Source: Verrucomicrobiota bacterium (GTDB lineage Bacteria > Verrucomicrobiota > Verrucomicrobiia > Opitutales > Opitutaceae). Taken from it: a DNA stretch of 64,000 nt. Below the pieces are notes generated by a model. The model saw only the letters and a list, made by a program, of their open reading frames with translations. It had not been told where the DNA came from and searched no databases. The DNA is taken from NCBI GenBank assembly GCA_025361935.1, contig JANYJB010000094.1, forward strand, positions 1 to 64,000, read 5' to 3'. Numbering within the stretch: position 1 is the first letter of the stretch; the number at the start of each line of letters is the position of its first letter. This document shows positions 17,744 through 30,340 of this stretch, piece after piece. The translations under genes and the position numbers were made by a program.

Positions 17744-19339
17744 GTGAGCAATTCCTTCGACGTTCTCGTCATCGGCAGCGGTATCGCCGGGCTCAGCTTT
17801 GCGCTCAAGGTCGCGCAAAAAGGCCACTCAGTCGCCATCCTCACCAAGAAGGCCAAGGCTGATTCCAGCACCAACTGGGCGCAGGGCGGCATCGCGGTCG
17901 TCACGGGCCAGACCGACGACTTCGACAAACACGTCAACGACACCCTCGTGGCCGGCGACGGCCTGTGCGACAAAAAGGTCGTGCGCGAAATCGTGCGCGA
18001 CGGCCCGGCGCGCGTGAAGGAGTTGGTCGAGCTCGGCCTGAAATTTTCCCGCGACGCGGAGGGCGGCTACGACCTCGGACGCGAGGGCGGCCACAGCGAA
18101 CGCCGCGTGCTGCACGTGAAGGACATGACCGGCAAGGCCATCGAGGCCGCGCTCATCAAGGCGCTCTCCCGCGAGCCGCGCATCGCGATGTTCGAGCACA
18201 TGTTCGCCATCGACGTGATCACGAGCCGCAAGCTTTCCGGCGCCCGTTCGCGCATGCCGGACCGCGTGCTCGGCGTTCACGCGCTCGATGTCCGCGACGG
18301 ACGCGTGGTGACGTTTCGCGCGCCGGTCGTGATGTTGTCCACCGGCGGGGCGGGGCAGGCGTATCTCTACACGACGAATCCCGACATCGCCACCGGCGAC
18401 GGCATCGCGATGGCCTACCGCGCGGGCGTCGAGGTGCGGAACATGGAGTTCATCCAGTTCCACCCGACCGCGCTCTACTCGACGACCGCCGCGCGTTTTC
18501 TTATCAGCGAGGCCGTGCGCGGTGAGGGTGCGGTTCTTCGCAACCTCGCGGGCGAGGCCTTCATGAAGGGCTACCACAAGATGGCCGACCTCGCGCCGCG
18601 CGACATCGTGGCCCGCGCCATCGACACCGAGATGAAAAAATCCGGCGCGCCCCATGTGTGGCTCGACATCACCCATCGCAACGAGGCCTTCCTGCGCACG
18701 CGCTTTCCCCAGATTTACCAGACCTGCAAAAATCTCGGGATCAATCTCGCCAAGGACATGATCCCCGTCGTGCCCGCCGCGCATTACACCTGCGGAGGCG
18801 TCGCCACGAATCTCTCCGCCGAAACCTCGCTCGACGGCCTCTATGCTTGCGGCGAAGTTGCCTGCACCGGGCTGCACGGCGCGAACCGCCTCGCGAGCAA
18901 CTCTCTCCTCGAGGCCGTCGTCATGGCGACTCGCGGCTCCGAATCCGTCGATCGCTACCTGAAGGCAGCCCGCAAACTTCCAAAGCCTGTCATCCCTGAT
19001 TGGGTTGATCTTGGCGGTGGCGACATCGACGAGCGCGTCGTCATCGCGCACAACTGGGACGAGCTTCGCCGCACGATGTGGGACTACGTCAGCATCATGC
19101 GCACGACCAAGCGCCTTGATCGCGCCCGCACGCGCATCGCCAATCTCTCCCGCGAGATTCACGACTACTACTGGAACTTCTCGGTCGATTCGCGCCTGCT
19201 CGAACTGCGCAATCTCATCCAGGTCGCCGAACTGATCGTCGCCTGCGCGCTCCAGCGCAAGGAGAGCCGGGGCCTGCACGCCATCGCGGACTACAAGCGC
19301 AAGCTCAAGACCGCCCGCGACACGCACGTGCGGCTCTGA
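17744..19339 (+). CDS. nadB: L-aspartate oxidase
   Basis: DVLVIGSGIAGLSFALKVA, NWAQGGIAVV, EFIQFHPTALY, HYTCGGVATNLSAETSLDGLYACGEVACTGLHGANRLASNSLLEAVV. Confidence 0.96.
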   Translation: MSNSFDVLVIGSGIAGLSFALKVAQKGHSVAILTKKAKADSSTNWAQGGIAVVTGQTDDFDKHVNDTLVAGDGLCDKKVVREIVRDGPARVKELVELGLKFSRDAEGGYDLGREGGHSERRVLHVKDMTGKAIEAALIKALSREPRIAMFEHMFAIDVITSRKLSGARSRMPDRVLGVHALDVRDGRVVTFRAPVVMLSTGGAGQAYLYTTNPDIATGDGIAMAYRAGVEVRNMEFIQFHPTALYSTTAARFLISEAVRGEGAVLRNLAGEAFMKGYHKMADLAPRDIVARAIDTEMKKSGAPHVWLDITHRNEAFLRTRFPQIYQTCKNLGINLAKDMIPVVPAAHYTCGGVATNLSAETSLDGLYACGEVACTGLHGANRLASNSLLEAVVMATRGSESVDRYLKAARKLPKPVIPDWVDLGGGDIDERVVIAHNWDELRRTMWDYVSIMRTTKRLDRARTRIANLSREIHDYYWNFSVDSRLLELRNLIQVAELIVACALQRKESRGLHAIADYKRKLKTARDTHVRL

Positions 19340-19368
19340 GCCGCATGGTGCGGGCAGCCATGAATCGC

Positions 19369-20310
19369 CTACAGTTTTTGGGCGATGAGTTGTTCGAGTT
19401 TCACGATGTCGGCCGAGAAGAGGCGGATGCCTTCGGCGGTCTTTTCGGTGGCCATGGCGTCTTCGTTGAGGGCGAAGCGGAAGGCGGCTTCGTTGAAGGT
19501 GACCTGAGTGAGGTCGGCGGAGGCGGCCGCGGCGGGGTCGAGCTTGCGCACGAGCGGGGCGGTGGAGGCCTTGAGCTCGGCGAGGAGAGGGGGGGCGATG
19601 GTGAGGAGGTCGCAGCCGGCGAGTTCGGTGATTTCACCGGTGTTGCGGAAGGAGGCGCCCATGACCTCGGTCTTGTAGCCGAATTTTTTGTAGTAGGTGT
19701 AGATTTGGGTGACGGAGATCACGCCGGGATCGGCGGCGCCGACAAAATCTTTGCCCGAGGTCTTCTTGTGCCAGTCGAGGATGCGGCCGACGAAGGGCGA
19801 GATGAGGGTGATGCCGGCTTCGGCGCAGGCGACGGCCTGGGCGAAGGAGAAGAGGAGGGTGAGGTTGCAGTGGATGCCGTCTTTTTCGAGCTGTTCGGCG
19901 GCTTTGATGCCTTCCCAGGTGGAGGCGATTTTGATGAGGACGCGGTTGCGGCCGATGCCGGCCTTCTCGTAGAGGACGATGATCTCGCGGGCCTTGGCGA
20001 CGGTGGCGGCGGTGTCGAAGGAGAGGCGGGCGTCCACCTCGGAGGAGACGCGGCCGGGGACGATTTTGAGGATTTCGAGGCCGAAGACCACTAGGAGGCG
20101 GTCTATGACTTGCGGGAGGGTGGCGGCGGGGCCGGCGGCTTTGATGGCTTCGTCCACGAGCGGGGCGTAGGCGGGCATGGCGGCGGCCTTGAGGATGAGG
20201 GAAGGATTGGTGGTCGCGTCGCGGGGCGCGAATTCCTTCATGGAGGCGAAGTCGCCGGTATCGGCGACGACGACGGTGAACTGCTTCAGTTGGTCGAGTT
20301 GGTTGGACAT
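19369..20310 (-). CDS. tal: Transaldolase
   Basis: [66 protein letters not shown]. Confidence 0.96.
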   Translation of the reverse strand: MSNQLDQLKQFTVVVADTGDFASMKEFAPRDATTNPSLILKAAAMPAYAPLVDEAIKAAGPAATLPQVIDRLLVVFGLEILKIVPGRVSSEVDARLSFDTAATVAKAREIIVLYEKAGIGRNRVLIKIASTWEGIKAAEQLEKDGIHCNLTLLFSFAQAVACAEAGITLISPFVGRILDWHKKTSGKDFVGAADPGVISVTQIYTYYKKFGYKTEVMGASFRNTGEITELAGCDLLTIAPPLLAELKASTAPLVRKLDPAAAASADLTQVTFNEAAFRFALNEDAMATEKTAEGIRLFSADIVKLEQLIAQKL

Positions 20311-20359
20311 GAGTGGGTGGGGATTGTGGGGCGATGCTGACAGCGGGGCGGGAGTGTTG

Positions 20360-21772
20360 TCACGGCTTTGTCGGGCCGTTTTTCTGCAAATAATTTCTCA
20401 ACCAGATGAGCGCGGTTGCTTCATCGTGAAACGCGCCGTCGAGCTGGGCTTCGAAGGCGGTGTCGAGGACGGGTTTGAAAGACGGGCCGGCGGGCAGGCC
20501 GTCGGCGAGCAGGTGGCGGCCGAGCAGAATGGGGCGGGGGGAGGTGTTTTGAAGGGCGAGGGCGTGGGAGCGGGCGCGGAGTTTTTCGATGAGGGCGTGG
20601 GTTTCCGGCGAGTGGAGGGGCGGGCGGCCGAGACTGTCGGCCATCATGACGGCGCAGAGGTCGTCGATGGTGGCGGGGTAGAGTTTGCGGGCGAGGCGGC
20701 GGACCATGGAGTCGCTGAATTCGCCTTGGCCGCTGTGGTGGACCATGTGGAGGACGACGAGCGGGCGGACGGTGTCGGCGAGGGCGCGGGGCGCGCCGAT
20801 GCGGTTGAGGAAGGTTTCGGCGAGCGGTCCGCCGGCGGACTCGTGGCCGGGGCTGACCCAGCGGAGGCGTCCGTGTTTCTCGGCTTGGTGGGTTGTGGCG
20901 GGTTTGCCGAAGTCATGCGCGAGCACGGCGAGGAGGAGCGTGCGGCGTCGGGAGGCGTCGGCGTCGCGCCAGGCGGGGAGGTTGACCAGTGCGTCGCAGC
21001 AGTGGCCGGTGTGGGTGAACGCGTCGCCTTCGGGATGCCATTCGGGGTCTTGGGGCGTGCCGCGCAGCGCGGCGAGTTCGGGGAAATGCGCGAGCCAGCC
21101 GGTTTCCTCGAGCACGGCGAGGCCGCGGGAGGGTTTGACGGACTGCGTGGCCCATTTGTCCCACTCGCCCCAGATGCGTTCGACGGGGAGTTCGCGGAAC
21201 GTGCCGACGATGCTCCGGCAGAGTGCGGCGGTCTCGGGCGCGAGGGTGAAGTCGAAGCGGGCGGCGAATTGAAAGGCGCGCAGCACGCGCAGCGGGTCCT
21301 CGACGAAGGCCGGGCTGGTGTGGCGGAGGATGCGCGCCTGCAAGTCGCGTTGTCCGCCATGCGGATCGAACAGCTCGCCGGTAAACGGGTCGCAGGTAAT
21401 GGCGTTTATGGTGAAGTCGCGCCGCGCGGCTGCGTCGGCGTCGCTTAGGTCGGGATTGGCGGAGACGGCGAATCCGCGATGGCCTTGGCCGGTCTTGGAC
21501 TCGCGGCGGGGGAGGCTGAAATCGTATTCGCTGGCGTCGAGCCGGAGCTTAATGACGCCAAAACTTTGCCCTACCACGTCGGTCGCTCCAAAGGGAGCGA
21601 GGATGGTGCGGAGCTTTTCAAAGGAAATCCCCTGCACCTCGATGTCGAAGTCCTTGGGTTTGAGTCCGAGAAGGGTGTCGCGCACACAACCGCCCGCCAA
21701 TCGAGGGCGTGCGGATGCCTTCTTTATGGCGGTTAAAACAGTCAGTAAGTCGCTCGGAATATCCACGGCCAT
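20360..21772 (-). CDS. CCA-adding/polyA polymerase family nucleotidyltransferase with HD-like domain
   Basis: [62 protein letters not shown]. Confidence 0.9.
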   Translation of the reverse strand: MAVDIPSDLLTVLTAIKKASARPRLAGGCVRDTLLGLKPKDFDIEVQGISFEKLRTILAPFGATDVVGQSFGVIKLRLDASEYDFSLPRRESKTGQGHRGFAVSANPDLSDADAAARRDFTINAITCDPFTGELFDPHGGQRDLQARILRHTSPAFVEDPLRVLRAFQFAARFDFTLAPETAALCRSIVGTFRELPVERIWGEWDKWATQSVKPSRGLAVLEETGWLAHFPELAALRGTPQDPEWHPEGDAFTHTGHCCDALVNLPAWRDADASRRRTLLLAVLAHDFGKPATTHQAEKHGRLRWVSPGHESAGGPLAETFLNRIGAPRALADTVRPLVVLHMVHHSGQGEFSDSMVRRLARKLYPATIDDLCAVMMADSLGRPPLHSPETHALIEKLRARSHALALQNTSPRPILLGRHLLADGLPAGPSFKPVLDTAFEAQLDGAFHDEATALIWLRNYLQKNGPTKP

Positions 21773-22171
21773 TTATTCGGATGTTGTTTTATGGGGTTTC
21801 GTTGCGTCCATGATCACCCCAATCCATCCCGCCAGTAACAAGATTCCACCCAAAGGCGTAACCGGTCCGAGCCAACGGGGGCCGCCCAAAGCGAGCCAGT
21901 AGAGTGAGCCCGAGAAGAAAACGATGCCGAACAGCCAGCATTTGCAGGCCCTTGATAACCACTTTCTATCTGCGGCGGCCGGACCGTTTTTAATACTCAG
22001 TCCAATCGCAAGCATGGCGATTGCGTGGCTAACTTGATAAAATACAGCTGTTTGCCATGTCGAAACCGAGCCTTCTGTGATGAGCGTTTCCTTCAAGGCA
22101 TGCGCTCCGAAAGCCCCGAGGGTCACGGCGCTGAGGCCCAATAATCCCGCAGATAAAACCCAATTTTTCAT
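21773..22171 (-). CDS. DUF423 family membrane protein
   Basis: GLLGLSAVTLGAFGAHALKE..., LYWLALGGPRWLGPVTPLGGILLLAGW. Confidence 0.88.
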   Translation of the reverse strand: MKNWVLSAGLLGLSAVTLGAFGAHALKETLITEGSVSTWQTAVFYQVSHAIAMLAIGLSIKNGPAAADRKWLSRACKCWLFGIVFFSGSLYWLALGGPRWLGPVTPLGGILLLAGWIGVIMDATKPHKTTSE

Positions 22172-22368
22172 CTTTATGCTTAAAATAAGGGCAGTTTTTT
22201 GACGGAAACCCCATACTTTATATTAGAATCAAGGACTGTAGATTGAAGGGGTGCTCGCGGTGCAGTGTCCGAGTAAAGACTTGAACTTAACCTATTAACT
22301 CTTTGCATACTTCTTCTCCGTTTTTTAAAAGGTAAACGGGAACTACGTAACTACAAAACTACTACACC

Positions 22369-23115
22369 ATGAAAAAGATCGCCACCATTCTCGTCGTTCT
22401 CACGGCGGGTTACTCGGCTCAGGCTGCTGACGCTTCTGTCGCCGCTTCCAAGCCTGCCTACACCGTCACGACTGACTTCACGTATGCCAGCGAATACGTG
22501 TTCCGCGGCCAGAAACAGAGCAACGCCGCCTTCCAAGCTTCGGCTGAAGTCGGTTACAAAGCAGTCTACGCCGGTGTCTGGACCAACCAGCCTATCCGCA
22601 GCGGTGAAGGCGATGAAATCGACCTCTACCTCGGCTATAGTTTCCCTCTCCAGAATGACTGGAAGATCGATACCGGCATCACCTCCTACAGCTTTCCTGA
22701 GTTTGTAAACGGAAGCGGCAGCACTGGTTTTGCGACCTACGAGGGTTACGTTGGCCTGACTGGGGGCAACTGCGCTGGCCTGACTCCCTCGCTCTACGCC
22801 TACTACGACTTCAAATACGACGACGTCACCGTGCAGGGTTCCATTGGTTACAGTCTTCCTATCAAGCAAATCGGCACCTCGCTCGATTTCGCCGTCACCT
22901 ACGGCTACACGCCCAATACGGGCCGTTTCAACACTGGTCTCGCCGGTAACTCCTACTGGGGTGCGGGCGTGACGGTTCCCTTCAAGCTGGCTCCCAACGC
23001 CACCCTCACCGGTGGTCTGCAGTATGCCGATGCCGACGGTGCCAACGCCACCCAAGCTGGTTTTGCCGTGAAGAGCACCCTCTACTACACGATCGGCCTG
23101 ACCTTCGGTTTCTAA
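22369..23115 (+). CDS. TorF-family (TIGR02001-like) putative outer-membrane porin
   Basis: Signal peptide then TTDFTYASEYVFRGQKQSNAAFQASAEVGY, beta-rich, ends IGLTFGF. Confidence 0.82.
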   Translation: MKKIATILVVLTAGYSAQAADASVAASKPAYTVTTDFTYASEYVFRGQKQSNAAFQASAEVGYKAVYAGVWTNQPIRSGEGDEIDLYLGYSFPLQNDWKIDTGITSYSFPEFVNGSGSTGFATYEGYVGLTGGNCAGLTPSLYAYYDFKYDDVTVQGSIGYSLPIKQIGTSLDFAVTYGYTPNTGRFNTGLAGNSYWGAGVTVPFKLAPNATLTGGLQYADADGANATQAGFAVKSTLYYTIGLTFGF

Positions 23116-23148
23116 AGGTTCGTTCGGATATTTAGGTTCAAAAACTTC

Positions 23149-23186
23149 AAACCCACCTTCGCTTTCACGGCGAGGGTGGGTTTTTT
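23149..23186 (+). terminator. Rho-independent terminator
   Basis: AAACCCACCTTCGC-TTTCACG-GCGAGGGTGGGTTTTTT. Confidence 0.85.
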
Positions 23187-23252
23187 ATTCACAAAGCCAA
23201 AACAGGGGTTGACAGCCACAGGGCAAACCCTAGCAATTCGACCCCTTTTCCC

Positions 23253-23681
23253 ATGAAAACGTTCCTCGCCAAAAAAGAGACCGTGCAAGCCAAATGGCAT
23301 CTTATCGATGCCGAAGGCGTGGTCCTTGGCCGTCTCGCCGTCAAAGCTGCCAACCTTATCCGCGGTCGCCATAAAGCCACCTACACCCCGAGCGTCGACA
23401 CCGGCGACTTCGTTGTCGTCATCAATGCCGAGAAGGTCGTCCTGACCGGTAAAAAAGAAGAACAAAACAAGTTTATGTTCTTCTCCGGCTTCGTCGGTGG
23501 CGAGAGCTACAAGACGATGGAGCAGATGCGCGCCAAAAACCCCGCCTTCATCATTGAGCACGCCGTCAAGGGCATGTTGCCCAAGAACCGCATCGCCCGC
23601 GACATGCTGACCAAGCTCCGCGTGTTTGCCGGCCCGACCCACACCCACGAGGCCCAAAGCCCCGTCAAGACCACCGTCTGA
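23253..23681 (+). CDS. rplM: 50S ribosomal protein L13
   Basis: WHLIDAEGVVLGRLAVKAANLIRGRHKATYTPSVDTGDFVVVINAEKV. Confidence 0.97.
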   Translation: MKTFLAKKETVQAKWHLIDAEGVVLGRLAVKAANLIRGRHKATYTPSVDTGDFVVVINAEKVVLTGKKEEQNKFMFFSGFVGGESYKTMEQMRAKNPAFIIEHAVKGMLPKNRIARDMLTKLRVFAGPTHTHEAQSPVKTTV

Positions 23682-23686
23682 TCAAC

Positions 23687-24085
23687 ATGAGCGTCGAAAA
23701 AGTCATTTTCCTCGGCACCGGCCGCCGCAAGTCCTCCACCGCCCGCGTTCGCCTCTCCGAAGGCACGGGCAAGCTCGTTGCCAACGGCAGCGACTTCGAG
23801 GAATACTTCTCCCACGAGAATTTTGCCAAGCAGGCCTTCCGCCCGCTGCTCACCGTTGAACTCCGCGACAAGGTTGACGTTGACGTCAACGTTTCCGGCG
23901 GTGGCGTCTCCGGCCAGGCCGGTGCAACCGCCCACGGCATCGCCCGCGCCCTCCAGAAGCTCAACCCTGAGCTTCGCGCCGCCCTCAAAAAGGCCGGCCA
24001 CCTGATGCGTGATCCTCGCGAAAAAGAGCGCAAGAAGCCCGGCCAGCCCGGCGCCCGCAAGCGTTTCCAGTTCTCGAAGCGCTAA
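23687..24085 (+). CDS. rpsI: 30S ribosomal protein S9
   Basis: GTGRRKSSTARVRL...GGGVSGQAGATAHGIARAL...KRFQFSKR. Confidence 0.97.
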   Translation: MSVEKVIFLGTGRRKSSTARVRLSEGTGKLVANGSDFEEYFSHENFAKQAFRPLLTVELRDKVDVDVNVSGGGVSGQAGATAHGIARALQKLNPELRAALKKAGHLMRDPREKERKKPGQPGARKRFQFSKR

Positions 24086-24107
24086 GCCGTTCCGAACGTT
24101 TTTATCC

Positions 24108-24138
24108 AAAAGCCGCCCTCGAAAAGGGCGGCTTTTTT
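24108..24138 (+). terminator. Rho-independent terminator
   Basis: AAAAGCCGCCCTCGAAAAGGGCGGCTTTTTT. Confidence 0.88.
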
Positions 24139-24162
24139 GCGTCTTGGGAAAATGGATTTCTG

Positions 24163-24249
24163 GTAGGAGCCTGTTTACGGGCGATAAGGGGCGTGCGGAA
24201 GTTCGATGGACATCCGCTACCGCTCATCCGCCCGTAAACGGGCTCCTAC
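24163..24249. repeat. REPIN-like element: two REP-like hairpins in inverted orientation
   Basis: GTAGGAGCCTGTTTACGGGCGA ... TCCGCCCGTAAACGGGCTCCTAC; each arm has its own GCCYG-tetraloop-CGGGC hairpin. Confidence 0.72.
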
Positions 24250-24258
24250 ACTTCCGAC

Positions 24259-25575
24259 TCAGCTCCGGTAATCCGCGTTTTCGCTCACGTACTCGTGGGT
24301 GAGATCGCCGCCGAACACGGTCGCCGCCGCGTGACCCGAACCGAGATCGACTTCGATTTCCACACAGCGTTCGTGCGGCGGATAATCCACCGGAGGTGCA
24401 AACACGCCGTCGGCGCTAGGCTTGCTCGTGTAGAGCTCGGCTCCTTTGAGGTGGGCGACCAGTGCGTTTTCCTTTTCGGGATTCAGGCGGAACGCACCAT
24501 TGGCGAAAATCTCGATGCCGCCGATGCTCGCGCGGAGTTTTGAAAGATCGGTTTCGGGCGCGTGCGCACCGACGTGCTTTCCGATGGCTTGGACAAGGCG
24601 GCCCACGTTCGGATCGTTGCCCGCGACGGCGCATTTGAAGAGTGGTGCGTTGACGATCGCCTTGCCGAGCGCGCAGGCGAGGGGAAGTGTCGCCGCATTC
24701 TTAACCTGCACGCGGATGACATGGCGCACGCCTTCGCCGTTACGCACGACGTCCTCGGCGAGGTCGCGACAGACCAGCGCGAGCGCGTTTTCAAACGCAG
24801 TGAGATCGTCGCATGGCACCAAACCCGAAGAGACGAGCGCGACCGTGTCGGAGGTGCTCGTGTCACTGTCGATACTGATGCGGTTGAAGGTTGTGTTGAC
24901 CGTCTTCGTCAAAAGCGCACGCAGGGTGTCGCGGGGCACGGCAAGATCAGTGAGAATGTAAACCAGCATGGTCGCCATGTTAGGCTCGATCATACCGGCG
25001 CCCTTGGCGATGCCCACGATGCGGCCCGCGCCGACGTTGGCGCCCCGCACTTTGGGATAAAGATCGGTGGTCACGATGCCATCGGCGGCGGGCATGATGG
25101 AGCCGGACGCCAGCGAGGCCACGGCCTGTGGCAGGCCGGCGATGATGGAGTCAACGGGCAGGCCCCAGCCGATCACGCCGGTGGAGCTGGGCAATACGGC
25201 GGTGGCGGGCAGGCCGAGCAGTCGGGCGGTTTCGGCGCAGATTTTTTCGGAGGCCTCCACGCCGCCGGGAGCGCACACGTTGGAAATCTTGTTGTTGACG
25301 ATGATGGCCCCGAGTGCGGGTTCGCCGAGGCGCTGGCGGCCAACGATGACGGGCGCGCCCGGAAACGCGTTTTTCGTGAACATCGCGGCGAAGTCCGCCG
25401 TCGGCTTGTCGAAGGCGATGAGCGTGAGCGTCATCTTCGCGGGTTTGGGCGCCTCCTTCGGCATGAAGTCGAAGCGCGTCGTGCCGACGCGGAAGCCGCG
25501 CGGTAGCGCGGCCTGGGAGGCGAGCCATGCGCGGTGTTCCGCGCGGGAAGAAAACGTAAGGGCGGTGCTGGGCAC
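24259..25575 (-). CDS. argJ: Bifunctional glutamate N-acetyltransferase/N-acetylglutamate synthase
   Basis: PSSTGVIGWGLPVDSI, MATMLVYILTD, FNRISIDSDTSTSDTVALVSSG, DPNVGRLVQAIGK. Confidence 0.96.
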   Translation of the reverse strand: MPSTALTFSSRAEHRAWLASQAALPRGFRVGTTRFDFMPKEAPKPAKMTLTLIAFDKPTADFAAMFTKNAFPGAPVIVGRQRLGEPALGAIIVNNKISNVCAPGGVEASEKICAETARLLGLPATAVLPSSTGVIGWGLPVDSIIAGLPQAVASLASGSIMPAADGIVTTDLYPKVRGANVGAGRIVGIAKGAGMIEPNMATMLVYILTDLAVPRDTLRALLTKTVNTTFNRISIDSDTSTSDTVALVSSGLVPCDDLTAFENALALVCRDLAEDVVRNGEGVRHVIRVQVKNAATLPLACALGKAIVNAPLFKCAVAGNDPNVGRLVQAIGKHVGAHAPETDLSKLRASIGGIEIFANGAFRLNPEKENALVAHLKGAELYTSKPSADGVFAPPVDYPPHERCVEIEVDLGSGHAAATVFGGDLTHEYVSENADYRS

Positions 25576-25721
25576 GGGTTCACAAGTGAAGAAGCGCCGC
25601 GCGGAGTGAAGCCGATTCTTTGTCCGCCGCGTGACGGTTGGGCGAATTCTCGGCCGCGCCGCGAAATAAGATGGAAATGCGGGCGCGGCGTGATTTACCC
25701 CTTGTTACCAAACATCGCCCA

Positions 25722-26606
25722 GTGAACGTCACAGAAATCACCATCAAGGCCAAGGTGCTGCTCGAGGCCCTGCCTTACATCCAAGATTTTCGCGGTTCTA
25801 CTTTCGTCGTGAAATACGGCGGAAGTTTTATGGACGATCCCAACCCGGAAGTGCGCAACCGCGTCGCCTACGATATCGCGTTCCTCGCGGCCGTTGGCAT
25901 CAACGTCGTCGTGGTCCACGGCGGCGGCAAAGCCATCACCAAGGCGATGGAGTTGTCCGGCCTGAAGTCGCAGTTCGCGCCGAACGGCATGCGCATCACC
26001 GACGAGGCCACCGTCGCCATCGTCAAGAAGACGCTCGACGAGATCGTGAACAAGGACGTGTGCGACGCCATTTCCCTCGCTAACGCCAAGCCCAAGGGCC
26101 TCGCCGGCGACAGCGTGCTCGTCTGCGAAAAACTGCTCGTTGACGACAACGGCGACGCCGTCGATCTCGGCTACGTGGGCGAAGTCACCGAGGTAAAGGT
26201 GAAGCTCATCAAAAAGGAAATCGCCGACGGCTACGTGCCCGTGATCTCGCCCGTCGCCGAAGGTCTCGACGGAAAGCCTTACAACGTGAATGCCGACCTC
26301 GTCGCCGGCCGCGTTGCTTCCGCTCTGCGCGCCCGCCGCCTCGTTTACATGAGCGACGTGCCCGGCCTGCTTTCCAATCCGGCCGACCAGAACTCCCTCA
26401 TCTCCACGCTCAAGATTTCGCAGGTGGACGACCTCAAGAAAAAGGGCGTCATCGACAAGGGCATGCGTCCGAAAGTCATGAGCGCCGTCCGCGCCCTCCA
26501 GGAAGGCGTGCAGCGCGTTCACTTCATTGACGGCCGCCTGTCGCATTCGCTGCTGATGGAGATTTTCACCGACACCGGCATCGGCACGGAAATCGTGCAC
26601 GGTTGA
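25722..26606 (+). CDS. argB: Acetylglutamate kinase
   Basis: [63 protein letters not shown] start inferred. Confidence 0.95.
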   Translation: MNVTEITIKAKVLLEALPYIQDFRGSTFVVKYGGSFMDDPNPEVRNRVAYDIAFLAAVGINVVVVHGGGKAITKAMELSGLKSQFAPNGMRITDEATVAIVKKTLDEIVNKDVCDAISLANAKPKGLAGDSVLVCEKLLVDDNGDAVDLGYVGEVTEVKVKLIKKEIADGYVPVISPVAEGLDGKPYNVNADLVAGRVASALRARRLVYMSDVPGLLSNPADQNSLISTLKISQVDDLKKKGVIDKGMRPKVMSAVRALQEGVQRVHFIDGRLSHSLLMEIFTDTGIGTEIVHG

Positions 26607-26612
26607 TTTGTC

Positions 26613-27836
<1,224 letters not shown>

Positions 27837-27903
27837 CGTTCAGGCGTGGATTTTGCTCTCGTAGGAGGGCGGCCGATTGCCTATACATGACCGCTTCTTT
27901 TCC

Positions 27904-28851
27904 ATGAAGCACTTCCTCAAAGAGACAGACTTTAAGCCCCATGAAGTGGCCGAAGTCTTTGCGCTGGCCCGAGACCTTAAGCAAAAGCGCGGACAACAGA
28001 TGCTCTCCGTGCTTCAGCTCCAGACGTGGGCGCTGATCTTTTCCAAATCCAGCACGCGCACGCGTGTCTCGTTCGAGGTCGGCATTCACGAGCTCGGCGG
28101 AAATCCGCTGTTTCTCAACAAGAACGACATCCAGCTAGGTCGCGGCGAGTCCGTTGAGGATACCGCCAAGGTGCTCTCGCGTTTCGTGCACGGTCTCATC
28201 GTGCGCACCTACGATCATGCGGAGGTCGAGCGGTTGGCCGCGGCCGGCACGATCCCGGTGATCAACGCGCTCACGGATTTCCTGCATCCCTGCCAGATTT
28301 ACACCGACGCCTTCACGCTTGCCGAACGCTGGGCGCCCAAGGGCGGCGACCTGTTCGCCTCGCTCAAGGGCCGCAAGATCGCGTTCCTTGGTGACACCGC
28401 GTGCAACATGGCCAACTCCTGGATCCTCGGCGCCGCGCTCTTCGGCATGAAGATTTCCCTATCCGGCCCGAAAGGCTTCGAGCCAGGTCCCGAGATCGAC
28501 GCGCTTCTCAAACAGGAAGGTTTCGCCAAGAACTACCACTTCACCACCGATCCGCTCGAGGCGGCGAAGGACGCCGACGTGGTTTACACCGACGTGTGGG
28601 TCAGTATGGGCAAGGAGGAGGAGACCAAGCAGCGCATCATTCAGATGTCGCCCTACGCGGTCACCGGCAAGGTCTTCGCCGCTGCCAAGCCCGATGCCTG
28701 GTTCATGCATTGCCTGCCGGCGCACCCCGGCGAGGAGGTCAGCCAGGAGGTTTTGGACAACCCGCGTGCGATCATTTTCGACCAAGCGGAAAACCGCCTC
28801 CACGTCCAGAAGGCCATCATGGCCACGCTGGTCCGGCAGTCCCGCGCCTGA
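27904..28851 (+). CDS. argF: Ornithine carbamoyltransferase
   Basis: FSKSSTRTRVSFEVGIHELGGNPLFL, NALTDFLHPCQI, FMHCLPAHPGEEVSQEVLD. Confidence 0.96.
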   Translation: MKHFLKETDFKPHEVAEVFALARDLKQKRGQQMLSVLQLQTWALIFSKSSTRTRVSFEVGIHELGGNPLFLNKNDIQLGRGESVEDTAKVLSRFVHGLIVRTYDHAEVERLAAAGTIPVINALTDFLHPCQIYTDAFTLAERWAPKGGDLFASLKGRKIAFLGDTACNMANSWILGAALFGMKISLSGPKGFEPGPEIDALLKQEGFAKNYHFTTDPLEAAKDADVVYTDVWVSMGKEEETKQRIIQMSPYAVTGKVFAAAKPDAWFMHCLPAHPGEEVSQEVLDNPRAIIFDQAENRLHVQKAIMATLVRQSRA

Positions 28852-28884
28852 TCTTTCACGTTAATCCTTTCCCCTTATTCACCT

Positions 28885-30111
<1,227 letters not shown>

Positions 30112-30133
30112 GTTGATATTGGTTTTTTCTTTC

Positions 30134-30166
30134 AAGGCGCGTCCTATGGCGGACGCGCCTTTTTTG
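30134..30166 (+). terminator. Rho-independent terminator
   Basis: AAGGCGCGTCC-TATGGC-GGACGCGCCTTTTTT. Confidence 0.85.
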
Positions 30167-30340
30167 TGCAGACCCAAAGTCCTTTGTATTCCAGTGCTCG
30201 CGGACCCGCATAGCCCTTGATTACAAAATAGTTGTTGGATAGCTCTTTCACGCCAATAAACGGGGAGGTTCCGTTGGTGAAAGTCCCCAAAACCAGCTCG
30301 TGGTCATTCACGTCCGATTTTATTTCACGCTTCTTTCCTT

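Noticed and set aside
17828-19327. 499-aa minus-strand ORF opposite nadB
   Set aside because: Antisense artefact of GC-rich codon usage; no recognisable domain.
27860-27890. Possible second REP copy (GTAGGAGGGCGGCCGATTGCC)
   Set aside because: Shares only the GTAGGAG start and does not fold like the element at 24163-24249.
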